From Bolinopsis microptera (taxonomy: Eukaryota; Ctenophora; Tentaculata; Lobata; Bolinopsidae), in the NCBI RefSeq assembly GCF_026151205.1, contig NC_087076.1:19833919-19897918 (forward strand): a stretch of DNA of 64,000 nt, written 5' to 3'. The position numbers were made by a program, and so were the translations under genes. The stretch's first letter is position 1. The number at the start of each line of letters is the position of its first letter. Positions 11,717 through 21,787 of the stretch are shown piece by piece. A model generated the notes under the pieces. It had not been told where the DNA came from. It saw only the letters and a list, made by a program, of their open reading frames with translations, and did not search any database.

Positions 11717-12020
11717 TCACGTGATAGCTCCCGATCAGGGCTGCTTGATTAGCTTTTCTTCCCAGACCTTGAAACTCATTGTCTCCACACGTCCTATCAA
11801 GCAACCTTGAATTGCTTACTCAACACATGACTGGGTCACGTGATTAGTCACAATGTTCCCTTACAGATAATGGGGCACATGACGAGTTTAAGGTGTCATG
11901 TGACCAATTAAAAGTTCTATTGACAGGCAATTAGTGGCCTGAGTGACTTGGAAGCGCGTGGATTCTCTCAAGACAGCATGCTAACTGACTGACAGTTAGT
12001 CTCACTGCAGCACCTTATAA
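11717..12020 (+). promoter_or_regulatory. candidate promoter of the PIM-like kinase gene
   Basis: Two identical E-box sites TCACGTGAT lie at 11717-11725 and 11836-11844 (the TCACGTGA form is the preferred site of MiT/TFE and USF-type bHLH-zip factors). A TTATAAA element lies at 12015-12021, 65 bp before the start codon at 12085, placing a likely transcription start near 12045. The pairing of motif and TATA is seen in the sequence; its use is inferred. Confidence 0.45.
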
Positions 12021-12084
12021 ACTCAGTGTAGCTTCAGTACTGACCAGTGACCACCACACCGAGTCTCGTTTCTCTTTTCTCAAC

Positions 12085-13304
12085 ATGCTAGACTACTTGC
12101 TCAGTTTGTTATCCTCCTTCAGAAAGCACTTTAAACCTCTGAAGAAGCTGGGGTCAGGATCGTTCGGGGAAGTGTATCTGGTCCAGAGAAGGTCTACAAA
12201 GCAGTTATACGTTACCAAGACAGTGAAGAAGAAGTATATCACTAAGTGGGGGGATAAGGAGGAGGGGACCGGGACTCCTTTACCTATGGAAATATCTAAC
12301 ATGCTTACCCTCGATCATCCTAACATAGGTAAGCTTTGTTTCTTATTTGTACTTTTTCTGTGGCCCACCTGCGATTATCTTTATCCTCTATAGCTGCTGA
12401 AATTAGACCGTTGAAATGCAACCTTTTCGGGATTCATAATTCTATTTTCTCTTCACATTAATAATAATCCTTATAGTTGAACTGCACGGTTACATGGCCA
12501 ACTCTACCTCCTGGATCCTAGTAATGGAACACTCTCCCAACTACTGTGATGTCCGCCAGTTTGTGAGACGGTACGGCGCATTCACCGAGAAACTAGCCAA
12601 ACACGTTTACATTCAGGTGGGTTATAAGTCAAGTGTGTTACAAAGAATAATCGTTCATATTATCATAGGGTGCAGGTGCCAGTAATGATTCGAATAACAA
12701 TCTTGCCGGCCCAATCAATTGGCATTTTCATCACTTTTTGACTTTCATGATGAATCTTAAAGTTCCAACTTTCAATATACAAGGTGCTTTAAAGTCTTGT
12801 AAGGATGTATCAAAATGTTTAACGTTAACAATGTTTCAATGACAGGTCTACAACGCAGTACGACACTGTTTCAACCAGGGAGTGCACCACCGTGACATAA
12901 AGGACCAGAACATTCTCATCAACAAACGAACAGGGCACGTGAAACTTATTGACTTCGGTAGTTCCAGTCGAGGTTCCCTGACCCAAAGTTACACAGACAT
13001 CAGTGGAACTTTACTCTACCTACCCCCTGAACACTTTAACTCTGATAAGAGCTGCTTGCCCTATGATGGTGCGGTGTGGAGCATGGCGTGTGTTCTATTC
13101 GTCATGGTCTCTGCTAGAGACCCGTTTAAGAGTATTGCTCAGGTGCTGACGAGGAATATAGGGTTACAGTTACCCGGACATTTGAGCACAGAGTGTAAAT
13201 TCTTCTTGTTGCATTGTTTGCGGAAGGATAGGACTGAGAGGCTACATTTTTGTGACATTCCCTTACATCTTTGGGTGTTGACTTTTCCTGGTTTTGAATC
13301 TTGA
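12085..13304 (+). CDS. PIM-family serine/threonine protein kinase
   Basis: Three exons, 12085-12328, 12477-12616 and 12846-13304, join in frame to 280 residues. The whole protein is a kinase domain: glycine loop GSGSFGEV (residues 23-30), ATP-binding Lys45 in YVTK, catalytic loop HRDIKDQN with Asp145, DFG at 164-166, a PPE in place of APE, and DGAVWS in subdomain IX. The segment KKYITKWGD...PLPMEI and the VRHC....VHHRDIKDQNILI stretch are characteristic of PIM kinases, as is the lack of an N- or C-terminal regulatory extension. PIM kinases are constitutively active and controlled by expression level. All catalytic residues are kept, so the enzyme should be active. A partial copy of exon 2 lies 1.4 kb downstream. 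Confidence 0.9.
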
Positions 13305-13436
13305 GATTTATTGTTTTGACTTTTAAAAACGTATGTTAATACTTGTGACGTGATATATGTTAGTAATTATGGTTTGAGATTTTTTTGATTTTTACAACGA
13401 TTTTGTTTGAAGTGTACGACTACGATGATTTAACTT

Positions 13437-13442
13437 AATAAA
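13437..13442 (+). terminator. poly(A) signal of the PIM-like kinase gene
   Basis: AATAAA 133 nt after the stop codon, in an AT-rich 3' region; a suitable spacing for the polyadenylation signal. Confidence 0.55.
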
Positions 13443-13624
13443 GGATTATTGTGCATAACTTTACAGTTTACTTTCCACTCACAGTCGATAATGTTTTCTA
13501 CGATTTTAATAAGGTCAACAAATCATCGTCGAATAACTTATAATTTGCTACAATCACTCTTGCCGAGCATTCAAACTGATCATGCTATTTAAATTTTCAA
13601 TATGCGATAATCTAGATTTTCTAT

Positions 13625-13988
13625 TTTTTTAAATCTCACACTTATTTTACTTCGGAGTATTCCAACAGCCACATTGTTACACAAGTGTAACTAGCCAATT
13701 ACAGGAAGCCGAAGGATTTAATTAGGCCAGTGACGGTTAAGGTAGTGTGTACCATACTTTCTTCGCCCGAGACTTCGCTGCAATGGACAGCTTCTCATTT
13801 AACCCTCACACACGATTTCTCGAATATTCGGCTGAGTAGACCGGGGGGCTGCATAGACCACTCAGGATCTTTAGCTGAATGTAGACGACACTCACCCCAC
13901 GACTAGGCAGGCAGTGGGTTTCGAACTCGCAATCTCACGATTACAAATCCGATGATTAACCAACTACGCTACCTCATACCTGGCCGTT
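13625..13988 (-). mobile_element. tRNA-derived SINE, copy 1
   Basis: Minus-strand copy of the SINE family also seen at 48857 and 50330. From right to left: a tRNA-like head with A-box and B-box (B-box complement TTTCGAACTC near 13918), a family-specific body (GACCGGGGGGCTGCATAGAC and ACTTTCTTCGCCCGAG are shared), and a T/A-rich tail at 13625-13634. It has many substitutions relative to the two array copies, so it is an older or different subfamily member. Confidence 0.85.
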
Positions 13989-13989
13989 A

Positions 13990-14146
13990 AATGGAACACT
14001 CTCCCAACTACTGTGATGTCCGCCAGTTTGTGAGACGGTACGGCGCATTCACCGAGAAACTAGCCAAACACGTTTACATTCAGGTGGGTATAAGTCAAGT
14101 GTGTTACAAAGAATAATCGTTCATATTATCATAGGGTGCCAGTAAT
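13990..14146 (+). pseudogene. partial duplicate of PIM-like kinase exon 2 and intron
   Basis: Near-identical to 12523-12686: the last about 94 bp of exon 2, its GT donor, and about 70 bp of intron 2. Only small differences are visible: one T lost in the GGGTTATAAG run and one 6-bp TGCAGG unit lost near the end. Because intron sequence is included, the source was DNA or unspliced RNA. It has no acceptor or reading-frame context and cannot code on its own. Confidence 0.9.
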
Positions 14147-14182
14147 TTAAATTTTCAATATGCGATAATCTAGATTTTCTAT

Positions 14183-14607
14183 AATTTTTCGATAATGGAT
14201 CCTACTCTGAGGGAGGAATTAAGAGACAGCAGTCCATAATTAAATGAATCATTAAGTAATATATCAACCAAGACATCAATAGGAATTAAGCAAACATATT
14301 GTCATAATAAAGCAGAACAGTGCATGTAAAAGGTCACTTTTAAAATTGGGTACTGCTAAGTTCGCGTCGTTTCTTTGATCCTAAAATTCCTCCAAAATAA
14401 TTTAAGATATGGTCAGCTTATCAGATAGCTAGCAGAAAATGAAATGTATCCATCGAAATAGTGTCTGTTGATAAAAGTTATGAATTTAGTTTACTGTTTC
14501 AAAAGGCAGTTCTTCGACAGATATCGGTTTAATTTATTCAAGATGAGAGGTGATTCATCATCAGCAGCACTAAATAACATAACTGTAAGTTTGGTTTCCA
14601 CTAAACT
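14183..14607. other. 3' flank of the LURP-one-related gene
   Basis: No gene on either strand; it would contain the 3' untranslated region of the minus-strand gene that ends at 14608. Confidence 0.4.
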
Positions 14608-15393
14608 CTAACTCTCGATATCTGACAGAGCATACTCGTACATGAGGGTAATAGCCACCATGAACAGCACATCCACTCCAGGGTTCACAGTTACAGAGTA
14701 ATTATCAGGCTCCACCAGAACATCTGAGTTACTGGACATGGCTCTCTTGGAGACCTCCGCGTACACCTCGCTGGTAACCTCGTCGAACACCTTGAAGTCG
14801 CGCCCTGTGCTGTCTGATTTGATGTACAGGACCGGTCTCATGTGTTCGTATTTAGTGTCGTCATCTTCATGCGGGTATGGGTGATCGTATACGTACAACT
14901 GCGCTTTTTTCTTCAACATGGTGAACTCAAAGACGAGTGTTGCAAGTCTGGACTCTAGTTTCGGTCCGGAGTTTAAATGCCAGGTGGGGTGAAGGGAGAG
15001 GAGTTTCTTCTTCAGCTTTACTAGATCCTCCCCTGCTATGTCAGTGATCACATGCTTCCCCCGCATCGTCTTCATTGGGTTGCTTACCTTGAAGAACTCA
15101 GTGTTCTGCTGGTCGTATACCTTGAAGCAGTTGTCCCGGTTCATGCGGACTTTCTCTCGGATTATGAATGTTTTAGGGACATTCAGGCAGAATTTAGGGC
15201 CAAAAAGGACGCATTTTGGAGGATCTTTAGTGAAATACTGAGGAGGAATGTTGAGGTAAGGGTTGGAGTCCGTCTCACCATCGTCCAGAGGGTAGTGCTG
15301 TCGTTCAGTTGTCATTATCACATCATCTGGAGGGGTTCGTAGGTTAGTGATTGACTCGTAGTCGAGAGAAAATAAGATTATTATAGATAACAT
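14608..15393 (-). CDS. LURP-one-related (LOR/tubby-like fold) protein
   Basis: Single-exon frame of 261 residues; a second Met at residue 27 (MTTERQHYPLD, position 15315) is an equally good start because the first 26 residues look non-conserved. From about residue 70 the LOR pattern is clear: FIIREKVRMNRDNCFKVYD, FFKVSNPMKTMRGKHVITD, LVKLKKKLLSLHPTWHL, a central RPVLYIKSDSTGRDFKVFD hairpin series and the closing DNYSVTVNPGVDVLFMVAIT helix, which in LOR and phospholipid-scramblase relatives is the buried hydrophobic helix inside a beta-barrel. The biochemical role of animal LOR proteins is not established; membrane or phosphoinositide association is only suggested by the fold. The lack of introns may reflect retrocopy origin, but no poly(A) tract or target duplication was seen. 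Confidence 0.8.
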   Translation of the reverse strand: MLSIIILFSLDYESITNLRTPPDDVIMTTERQHYPLDDGETDSNPYLNIPPQYFTKDPPKCVLFGPKFCLNVPKTFIIREKVRMNRDNCFKVYDQQNTEFFKVSNPMKTMRGKHVITDIAGEDLVKLKKKLLSLHPTWHLNSGPKLESRLATLVFEFTMLKKKAQLYVYDHPYPHEDDDTKYEHMRPVLYIKSDSTGRDFKVFDEVTSEVYAEVSKRAMSSNSDVLVEPDNYSVTVNPGVDVLFMVAITLMYEYALSDIES

Positions 15394-15850
15394 TTTACAA
15401 AAATCAAAGACAAAACATTCAGCTTTCAGTTACTCGGCTAAATTAAAACCCAAAGAAATGTCAGTTTACTCAGCTAAATTAAAGAAAGTAGTTACTGGGC
15501 TAGGATGTTATATTCCAATGAGCTGTATTTGAACGTCGTCACTGTAAAATAGCCTGCTAGTACTTAGGAACTAACCACTATCTTCTATCTTAATTAACAC
15601 ATCTAGATTCCAGAACAATTGCGCACGCAAATATCATGTACTGCTTGATACTTGGCGCAAACACGAAGACGCTCTCACTAGTCTCAGAAAGTTAATCTCT
15701 CAGCACTTTTTTATTTAGACCACATAATTCTAAGAAGTTATCAGTTAGGCAGAGAGAGAGGCTCAATATTCAGTTTTAACCGGGAGTGGAGCAGCAAACA
15801 GGAAACAGCTGCAACTAATAACGTATTATGACAAACAGTATTATGACATA
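15394..15850. other. 5' flank of the LURP-one-related gene
   Basis: No coding feature. The phrase TCAGTTACTCGGCTAAATTAAA / TCAGTTTACTCAGCTAAATTAAA is repeated near 15425 and 15462. Confidence 0.4.
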
Positions 15851-15918
15851 CAGTAAAACCACGATATACCGTACAGTCTGAGGAAAAGAAAATTGTACGG
15901 TAAATCGGGGTTTTACTG
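15851..15918. mobile_element. pogo/Tigger-like MITE 2 (68 bp)
   Basis: TA flanks at 15849-15850 and 15919-15920. Ends are CAGTAAAACCACGATATACC and, on the other strand, CAGTAAAACCCCGATTTACC. It is little more than two terminal inverted repeats with an 18-30-bp centre. Confidence 0.85.
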
Positions 15919-15925
15919 TACTAAC

Positions 15926-16543
15926 AATGAAGTTGTATAGACAGTTTTTGGGTTTTTCCAAATAGTTTCTGATTATTCTGATTTGCGACAAATGATATTG
16001 CACTGTTAGGATAAACGACGTTTCAAAGTAACAACTTCTTATTCATGCTGACAAAATTGGTAAATATGTGAGAAAACTGTCTCATAAAATTTATTAATCA
16101 AAAATGGCTAAACGACAACAAATTGTTCAAATACTCGACTAAAATTAGAATCAAAATCTATATATATACAACACTACTCGATCTGCTATTCAATAAACTT
16201 AAAACATCCACTAAACAGCAAGTACGTGATTGTGATCGTGTGATGGAATGACATGTACAGTGATAACAGATGATTTAAGATGTAAGTGATAACAGATGAT
16301 ATTGATAAGGTAAAAGATACAATACATGTGAGATGGTGTATACACAATGTGAGTGAAAATATAGTGAGTGGTTACTGATTGTGAGCGAGATGTGAAAAAA
16401 CATTAAAACTTACTACTGCTAGAAAACTTAAACTGTATGCAATAAAAAGGGAATGAAACTAAAATATCTAAAATTCTTCAGTACTAGCTATGATAAAACG
16501 TTTAATAGTATCCAGTTCTTCTCTCTTGTTAAATGAAGTTGTA
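15926..16543 (-). mobile_element. 5'-truncated Penelope-like retroelement, copy 2
   Basis: Bounded by the 12-bp duplication AATGAAGTTGTA at 15926-15937 and 16532-16543. The element itself (15938-16531) matches 1051-1640 of copy 1 almost base for base, with a few small indels (for example GATATTGATAAGG against GATAAGG). It keeps only the 3' non-coding part and the last roughly 20 codons of the GIY-YIG frame. Confidence 0.9.
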
Positions 16544-16688
16544 GTAGTACGGCAAACCATTTATTTCAGAAATTATCTAGATTACTTATTAATTAATCGC
16601 TTCAATTACCGTTTTAACTGGAGTCAACAGGACATGTCGCAAGTATATATATAATCATAGGATACCCTGGAGCTTCTAGTGAAGAAGC

Positions 16689-16723
16689 CGCAAAGCAAGA
16701 TATCACTGATATCTTGCTTTGCG
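16689..16723. repeat. perfect 17-bp inverted repeat with 1-nt spacer
   Basis: CGCAAAGCAAGATATCA, a single C, then its exact complement. The 1-nt spacer makes it a palindrome rather than an RNA hairpin with a usable loop. Confidence 0.9.
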
Positions 16724-16858
16724 ACTTGTTGACTAAAAGGTAAAGCGAGACTGTGCTAACAATGCAATTACCATCACGGATATTTGCTACCAACAAAAAC
16801 TACAGAACACGTTGTAGTAAATAGTTGTACTCAACAATGTGGCCTCAAAAACTAGTCT

Positions 16859-16914
16859 GGTATGTAAAACATGTGCTGTAGGTATGTAAAACATGTGCTG
16901 TAGGTATGTAAAAC
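16859..16914. repeat. 22-bp tandem repeat, 2.5 copies
   Basis: GGTATGTAAAACATGTGCTG plus TA, repeated at 16859, 16881 and partly at 16903. Confidence 0.85.
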
Positions 16915-18480
16915 ATTGTGACTGTGAGTGGGATAATCGCGCACAAATAGTCAACATCTGTAATTAGTAATGCTCACCACTGTACTCTAGAGCAACGTAT
17001 CTCGATATGTAAGGTAGTTCAACTGGATAAAATACAGTAGTTATTGACTGATGTACTCAGCTTGCAGCACTGTACTTCAAAGATGATTGACATATAATGC
17101 TTAAAGCTCCGTACAGCGCGACCAAATGATCACTACTATAACTGGTCAGCATGCTCAGTTGGTGGAATTATAATGATACTGAAAAATAAGAATAAAACCG
17201 TAGCTAGTTTTGAGATAAAATAAAAGGAAATATGGAAAACCACCGACCACAATTAAACCTCCACCCACAAACAATTAAACTATCAACGAGTAAACTTAAA
17301 GTAAGTAATCTGCTTGCAGCGATCATTCGAGTAAAGTAGGTAATCTGCTTGCAGCGATCATTCGACCATTTTAGTAGTTATATGTCTGTTCCTTATTACT
17401 TAATGGTATTTAACCTATTTAGATAAAGCTCATATGTGTGGTCATTGCAATGAAGCATGGTATGACGAAGTGAAGGAGGCAGAAAGAGAGGGAGGACTGT
17501 GCTTTCAGTTGACGATAATACGATATCAGGTTCTCACAGATGAATGTAAAACACAATAATTTCGCAACTATCTCAATTAAAAAATAGCAGGAAAATTATC
17601 GCAATTTTCCTACCATTTTCAACGCTATTTCAAGGCGAACATTGCGAACTAAAAACGTCATTCGGTATTCTGTAATTTTCAACAAGATGATCATTGTAAT
17701 TCAAAGATCGTAAATGGCCTATGTGGCACGGCGAAAATTGCTGAATAGCTTGAATAATGAAAACGTAGCCCTGACTATCTATCTGCTGTCATAACCAAAT
17801 ATTCCAATTCATCAAGAATTGTCAAATATTGTGTGTCATTATATATGACAATGTATAATCTTCTGGAATCTTCTAGATTCTACATTGCACGCACAGCCAC
17901 ATTGGAGCTGTTCCAGTAAAGTTCATGGGTTGTGACAAAATATACTGTGGTTAATCATCGACATCAGATTAATAGGGCTACGACTGTATAAATCACGTGA
18001 TCACAGACAGAGCCCATTCCCATAAAATTTTAACAAATACAAGATAGCTTAAAACTTAGACCCTGATTAAACGGTACATGCTCCAGCATGTGCTGCAGTA
18101 CACAAAGAATGTGCAATACATTTCCTCGGTATGGTATAATAATATATAGAGGGATGGTTCATACTATTATATAATGGAAGATTGGGAGCTCCTAAGTCAC
18201 TAATTGTGGTATATAAAAAACAAGTGTCTAGACAGCTAAGTACACTGAGTAATCCATGACAGCTACACTCTGTACCAATACCAAGGACCAGTGTACCTGT
18301 GCAGCTCGTACAGATGCAGAGGGAGAGAGTGAGCGTGTATGTTTACAAGGTTTACAGATGTATGTAACAAAGATATGTTTAGAGCGGGCTAGTTTTGTAA
18401 GGAAGCAAGTAACGACCAGCCCTAATCACACAGGGTCGTGACCAGCTCCACTGAGTTAGATTGTAAACAATGAGATGGTT
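16915..18480. other. intergenic, no gene seen
   Basis: Contains one 26-bp direct duplication (GTAATCTGCTTGCAGCGATC... at 17305-17330 and 17340-17365) and no supportable gene. Confidence 0.5.
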
Positions 18481-18483
18481 TAG

Positions 18484-18590
18484 AGTGGCCAGTAACTAGG
18501 GAGTAACTTAGAAGTAACTAAGCAGTAACTAGGGAGTACACAATACACATTGAGTAACTTATGAGTAACTAGGGAGTAACTAATAATAAA
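18484..18590. repeat. degenerate GTAACTAGGGA minisatellite
   Basis: The phrase AGTAACTAGGGAGTA and variants (AGTAACTTAGAAGTAACTAA, AGTAACTTATGAGTAACT) recur about eight times. Not coding. Confidence 0.75.
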
Positions 18591-19095
18591 GCAAGCTCGA
18601 CCACTACAAGTACAAACTAAGCTACAGACTGTTAAGAATGAGGTCATGACTGTTAAGATGCTTGTTTTCTAAGTAGAAAGTAAAGACTGAGTACGTGGCT
18701 ACTTAGCAAAGTTGTTACAAGTTAGGATATAACCGAGGAATTAGTAAGGAATTACTAAGAGTGTAGTCCGCTCCGTCCCGGATACGTATAGAACGATTAG
18801 ATCTGTACAATCGTACTGAAGTGACATTAACGGCACGGTTCATAGCTTACTTTTAAGACTTTTATCCGTCACAGAATAGCTTTACCGGGTTGCTGTATTG
18901 GTGTAGTAAGAGAAAGGGTCGTCTCATTATTGTTAATTCCTTAGTTGTAGTGAACGTATGGAACTATACGTGAATGTCAAAATGCTAAGTTCACCACAAC
19001 CAAGGTTATTAGCGCCGTCGACTACCATGAGCCTTAGTCCTTTCTCAGCTCTGTCTGCAGACAAAACAAAAACCTTTCAGGAAAATTTGAAAAAG

Positions 19096-19222
19096 ACGTG
19101 CGCCACTAAACGTGCTAAAATACGTGCCACTAAACGCGCGCCACTAAACGTGCTAAAATACGTGCCACTAAACGCGCGCCACTAAACGCGCCACTAAACG
19201 CGCGCCACTAAACGCGCTAAGT
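19096..19222. repeat. minisatellite with ACGCGCGCCACTAA core
   Basis: The cores GCCACTAAACGCGC and GCTAAAATACGTGCCACTAA alternate about eight times. The block is CpG-rich in an AT-rich region. A short frame runs through it but consists only of the repeat. Confidence 0.85.
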
Positions 19223-19616
19223 TTTGAAGTAAATAAAAGAGACCTGCTGACAGATTTTGCCGATGACAATATGGTAAGACGAGAACACAGAGTCTAATGA
19301 CATGTTTGTCGTGTTGGAAATCTTCTAATCGACCAAAGAACTGCTTTAAATGTGTTATTTAAACTGATGATTTAAAGATTACGGAGGTTTAGTGCCCAGT
19401 ATGAATCATTTATAATTGCTATGAGTGCACCACTCTTACAGAGAAAGCAAGTATCGCTTACATGCCCACTTAAGAATAAGAGCCTAAATAGGACTCGTCT
19501 AGAACTGAAACTAAGTCTGGGTCTTACTTTTAGTTTGCAAATACCACACCACACTTCCCAGGACCCTACATTAGAAAATCTTTCTAGAGGATTCCATCGA
19601 CAAACACCCCCGGTGA
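19223..19616. other. no gene seen
   Basis: Overlapping short frames on both strands but no motif or splice context. Confidence 0.4.
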
Positions 19617-20206
19617 CCGACAACTAAGAACCTCACATTCTGGGCTCCCGCAGGTATCACATATCAGTAGCTGTGTATTATGAAGTATAATATTAAGAAA
19701 TGTTCGAGCTCTCGGCTCTATTATACGTTTACATAACGGATGTGAGCCGGGTCCGAAAGGGGCTGATTCTCGTATCAGCCACTGCGATACCATATTCACC
19801 GTGATTGGATCTGCCTATTGTTTATTCGACTGCTTTTGGACGGTTATAGTTGGTTAGCTAGTTAGAATAAGATGTCGGCCCCCCTATTGTTAATGATATG
19901 GTTTAATTATGATCATACATGGTTTGTTATAGCTGTGGTACCTGGTTCGTTTACTACCGCCCTGCTTGCGGAGGAGGATCCCAGAACAGAACGCTACCGA
20001 ACATGGAATCTCTCGCCCAGGTGGTACAACGCAGTAGAGCCACGGCGTCCGGATCTGCACAGCACATGTTTAAAGTATCTCCAGAGGTTCTTAGTTGTCG
20101 GGGATATGTAATGCTTGGTTCTTAGTTGTCGGAGCTGATTGCATTTCCCAAGCTAGCATGCTAATTAGTTAACTAGGTAACATTGACAGGTTCTTAGTTG
20201 TCGGTC
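19617..20206. repeat. 18-bp inverted repeat enclosing ~450 bp, plus two extra arm copies
   Basis: CCGACAACTAAGAACCTC at 19617-19634 is exactly complementary to 20084-20101. Two further direct copies of GGTTCTTAGTTGTCGG follow near 20115 and 20191. The enclosed sequence has no intact gene. It may be a small DNA transposon or composite, but no target duplication was seen. Confidence 0.6.
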
Positions 20207-21754
20207 CGCGTCAGCCAACACCCCTATATCGCCATTCGATATATGTATGACGATACAGTGTGATTTGATACTGTATATATCAACATGTGATCCTTGTTAG
20301 AGAGAGAATATGGGTCAAAAGATCGCAAATAGTTTTTGGGCTGCACTCTGCCTAAACAAAAGGCTGAAGTTTTATCAAAACGACTACACTTCAATTGTAT
20401 TCTGTCCAATTTGCCAAAAATAACACAATGATCTCGGCTGATAAATCCAACTAAATTGCCCTATTCGAATCACGACATGTTTTCCAGTGCAATGTTTAAT
20501 GCATTTTAATCTAATATTGCTCGTTATCTTTAATTAAGAATCGCTTGTAACTGAATTGTCGGAAATTTACAATTGGCACTGAGTCTTTGCACGGACTGTT
20601 TTCAATAGTTATATTATTATGTAATTGTATATGATTGCTTTGCTAGAATAAAACATGAAGATGCACCACGCATATTTCAAACAAAATATGGGTAATGACT
20701 GATGTGCATACAGTTTACTTCTCCAAGTTTAGAGTCTACTAAATGGTATAAACAAAATTTGTATTTTCCAAAAGTAAGATATTAGAATGTGCCTTGCCCA
20801 ACACCTTCCTTTTCTCACTTGTAATTTCCTCTTAAATTAGCTTCTCTATTTCTTTACTCTCTATAAATAATTCTATCCCCATGATTGCCGTTTTCTGACA
20901 TAATGTTGCCATGGGGTGGCAAGTCCCCATACATCGTGGTCCGGTAGGTTCACTGCGTCCTAATATGTGCTTAAAAAGACAATTTTTGAAATTCTGAATT
21001 CTTAAACCAACATTTTTTTTGCGTCAAGACTCTAGAAATATCTCTGAAAGTCTTCAGAACTAATCGCCAGAAACCTCCTTTTGGAACCACTTAAAATGCT
21101 ACAATTTGTCAAAAATATGTCAAATTTTTCAGTGGTCTTTAAGTACTTTTGTCAGAAAACGGCAGAAGATGGCATGCAGCGTCCATACTCCACATTTCCT
21201 GTCAATTAATTAAAATTGTACCTACTTGACGATCAACTAATTTGATAATTATATTACCTGGATTATAGTTCATAGAAGATAGTAAAATTATTAAAAAGGG
21301 AGTCTGAGCAGTCGTCAAGCGAGTGGAGGAGTGGCCCTGCCACTATTTTCATTTTAATAAAGTTATAACGGGTAGACCTTTTGTAGCTTTATAGCGAAGC
21401 TACTTCAGGCTCACAAATAGAAATTGCCGTCTAAGCGGCGTCTTATTGGTGACTTTGACTATGATAACCGTTTAAAACCGTATCATCTGAATGGAAAGTT
21501 CAAATTATCTTCCAGGTAAATTATTAAACGCTTGAAATGGAGTAATTTCACTTAACAATATTACAATAAAAAGATATAGTGTCTCATGACCCGCTACCAC
21601 GTGCAGTTCAAGGTATAGTGTTCACCCTCAGCTACAGTTATAATTGTTTAATAGCTGGTTAAACGGTAGGGCGGCTATTGATCATGTTGGTAATTAGGGC
21701 TCTGGTGGACTTCTATTGGACAATCCACTAAACCATGCATAAGACCTGGGAGGA
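20207..21754. other. intergenic, with one diverged dispersed repeat
   Basis: About 20490-20650 resembles 23105-23265 (shared: TTTTAATCTAAT, TTTACAATTGG, GATTGCTTTGCTAGA), so both are old copies of one dispersed repeat of unknown type. No gene is supported. Confidence 0.5.
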
Positions 21755-21760
21755 TATATA
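21755..21760 (+). promoter_or_regulatory. TATA box candidate
   Basis: TATATA 33 bp before the ATG at 21788, with a CAGTTC initiator-like context close to the start codon. It implies a very short leader if that ATG is used. Confidence 0.35.
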
Positions 21761-21787
21761 GTCCGAAAAATTGAACAATTTCAGTTC

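Larger units (their letters stand above)
13587..14182. mobile_element. chimeric retro-insertion (SINE + kinase exon) with 38-bp target duplication
   Basis: A 38-bp direct repeat beginning ATTTAAATTTTCAATATGCG occurs at 13587-13624 and 14145-14182. Between the two lie a minus-strand SINE (13625-13988, its T-tract directly after the left repeat) and, joined to the SINE's 5' end, a plus-strand copy of part of the PIM-like gene (13990-14146). The arrangement fits target-primed reverse transcription of the SINE followed by a template switch or templated repair. Confidence 0.8.

Noticed and set aside
16689-16723. microRNA hairpin
   Set aside because: A 1-nt loop cannot form a normal precursor.
18256-18441. 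Small Cys-containing gene
   Set aside because: No motif, no splice signals in phase, no similarity recognised; frame length is within chance for this region.
19096-19222. Basic repeat protein (TKRAPLNV-like)
   Set aside because: The residues come only from the minisatellite, with no conserved extension.
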